Positions 44,898 to 44,982 of a stretch of 44,982 bases of DNA are shown piece after piece. Where the stretch lies: contig NZ_RDBI01000016.1 in assembly GCF_008042125.1 (NCBI RefSeq), forward strand, positions 4,640 through 49,621, read 5' to 3'. Source of the DNA: Streptomyces sp. MS191. Its GTDB lineage: Bacteria > Actinomycetota > Actinomycetes > Streptomycetales > Streptomycetaceae. Under the pieces are notes generated by a model. That model was not told the origin of the DNA. It did no database searches and saw nothing but the letters and a program-made list of their open reading frames with translations. How positions within the stretch are numbered: the first letter of the stretch is position 1; every line of letters begins with the position of its first letter. The position numbers and the translations under genes are program-made.

Positions 44898-44982
44898 CCG
44901 TCCTCCGGGTGTGGGGGGCCTCCGCGGGGGCCCCCCACACCCGGAGGACGGATGCGTTCCCCTCGCACCTTACGGATCACCC
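44867..44982. repeat. 58-bp inverted repeat (fold-back) at the window end
   Basis: Bases 44867-44924 are the reverse complement of 44925-44982 with one mismatch pair (44921/44928). The left arm holds the first ten codons and ribosome-binding region of the M23 gene, so the right arm is an inverted copy of coding sequence, ending exactly at the window's last base. This is typical of an assembly or amplification fold-back at a contig end seeded by the central GGGGGGCC...GGCCCCCC palindrome. A true head-to-head duplication is possible but less likely. Confidence 0.9.

Overview
The window is a stretch of Streptomyces (or very closely related) chromosome. The evidence is very high G+C with G/C-biased third codon positions, many GTG and some TTG starts, a complete 14-gene nuoA-N operon, menaquinone genes of the futalosine (mqn) route, a LAXTG sortase substrate, and a gene order that resembles the S. 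coelicolor nuo/mqn neighbourhood. The right end folds back on itself, which suggests it is a contig end.

Layout. (1) 1-4.1 kb: secreted M28 aminopeptidase with a P-domain, LolA/RseB-like secreted protein, and polyprenyl diphosphate synthase (likely the menaquinone side chain). (2) 4.1-11.3 kb: accessory metabolism, namely a small uncharacterised ORF coupled to a CocE/NonD hydrolase, a LAXTG surface protein, fumarylacetoacetase, and an AraC regulator with a secreted intradiol dioxygenase that carries a chitin/cellulose-binding module. (3) 11.5-18.2 kb: one co-directional cassette of GntR/UTRA regulator, AprB-like ferredoxin, ABC substrate-binding lipoprotein with a NosL-like tail, permease, ATPase, and an AprA-like flavoprotein fused to HEAT repeats. 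This is the best candidate for an undescribed system: import of an unknown small solute coupled to a two-subunit flavin/Fe-S enzyme. (4) 18.3-34.3 kb, minus strand: nuoA to nuoN, nearly all coupled by 1-8 nt overlaps, with a Rex-like operator upstream and an extra 39-codon ORF exactly filling the nuoG-nuoH gap. (5) 34.4-39.7 kb: NlpC/P60 hydrolase, a broken geranylgeranyl-reductase-type (menaquinone side-chain saturase) pseudogene, menG, a metal-site-less amidohydrolase-like protein and mqnC. (6) 39.7-45 kb: Ser/Thr kinase, esterase lipoprotein, mqnA, a cold-shock protein with a hairpin leader, and a secreted M23 peptidase ending in a 58-bp inverted repeat.

How the genes fit together. Chorismate goes to MqnA and, after steps encoded elsewhere, MqnC. 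The polyprenyl synthase supplies the tail and MenG methylates the ring. The resulting menaquinone is the electron acceptor of the NADH dehydrogenase encoded by nuoA-N. The Rex-like site would tie nuo transcription to the NADH/NAD+ ratio. The broken reductase predicts altered menaquinone saturation unless a paralogue replaces it. No rRNA, tRNA, CRISPR array, insertion sequence or prophage gene was recognised.
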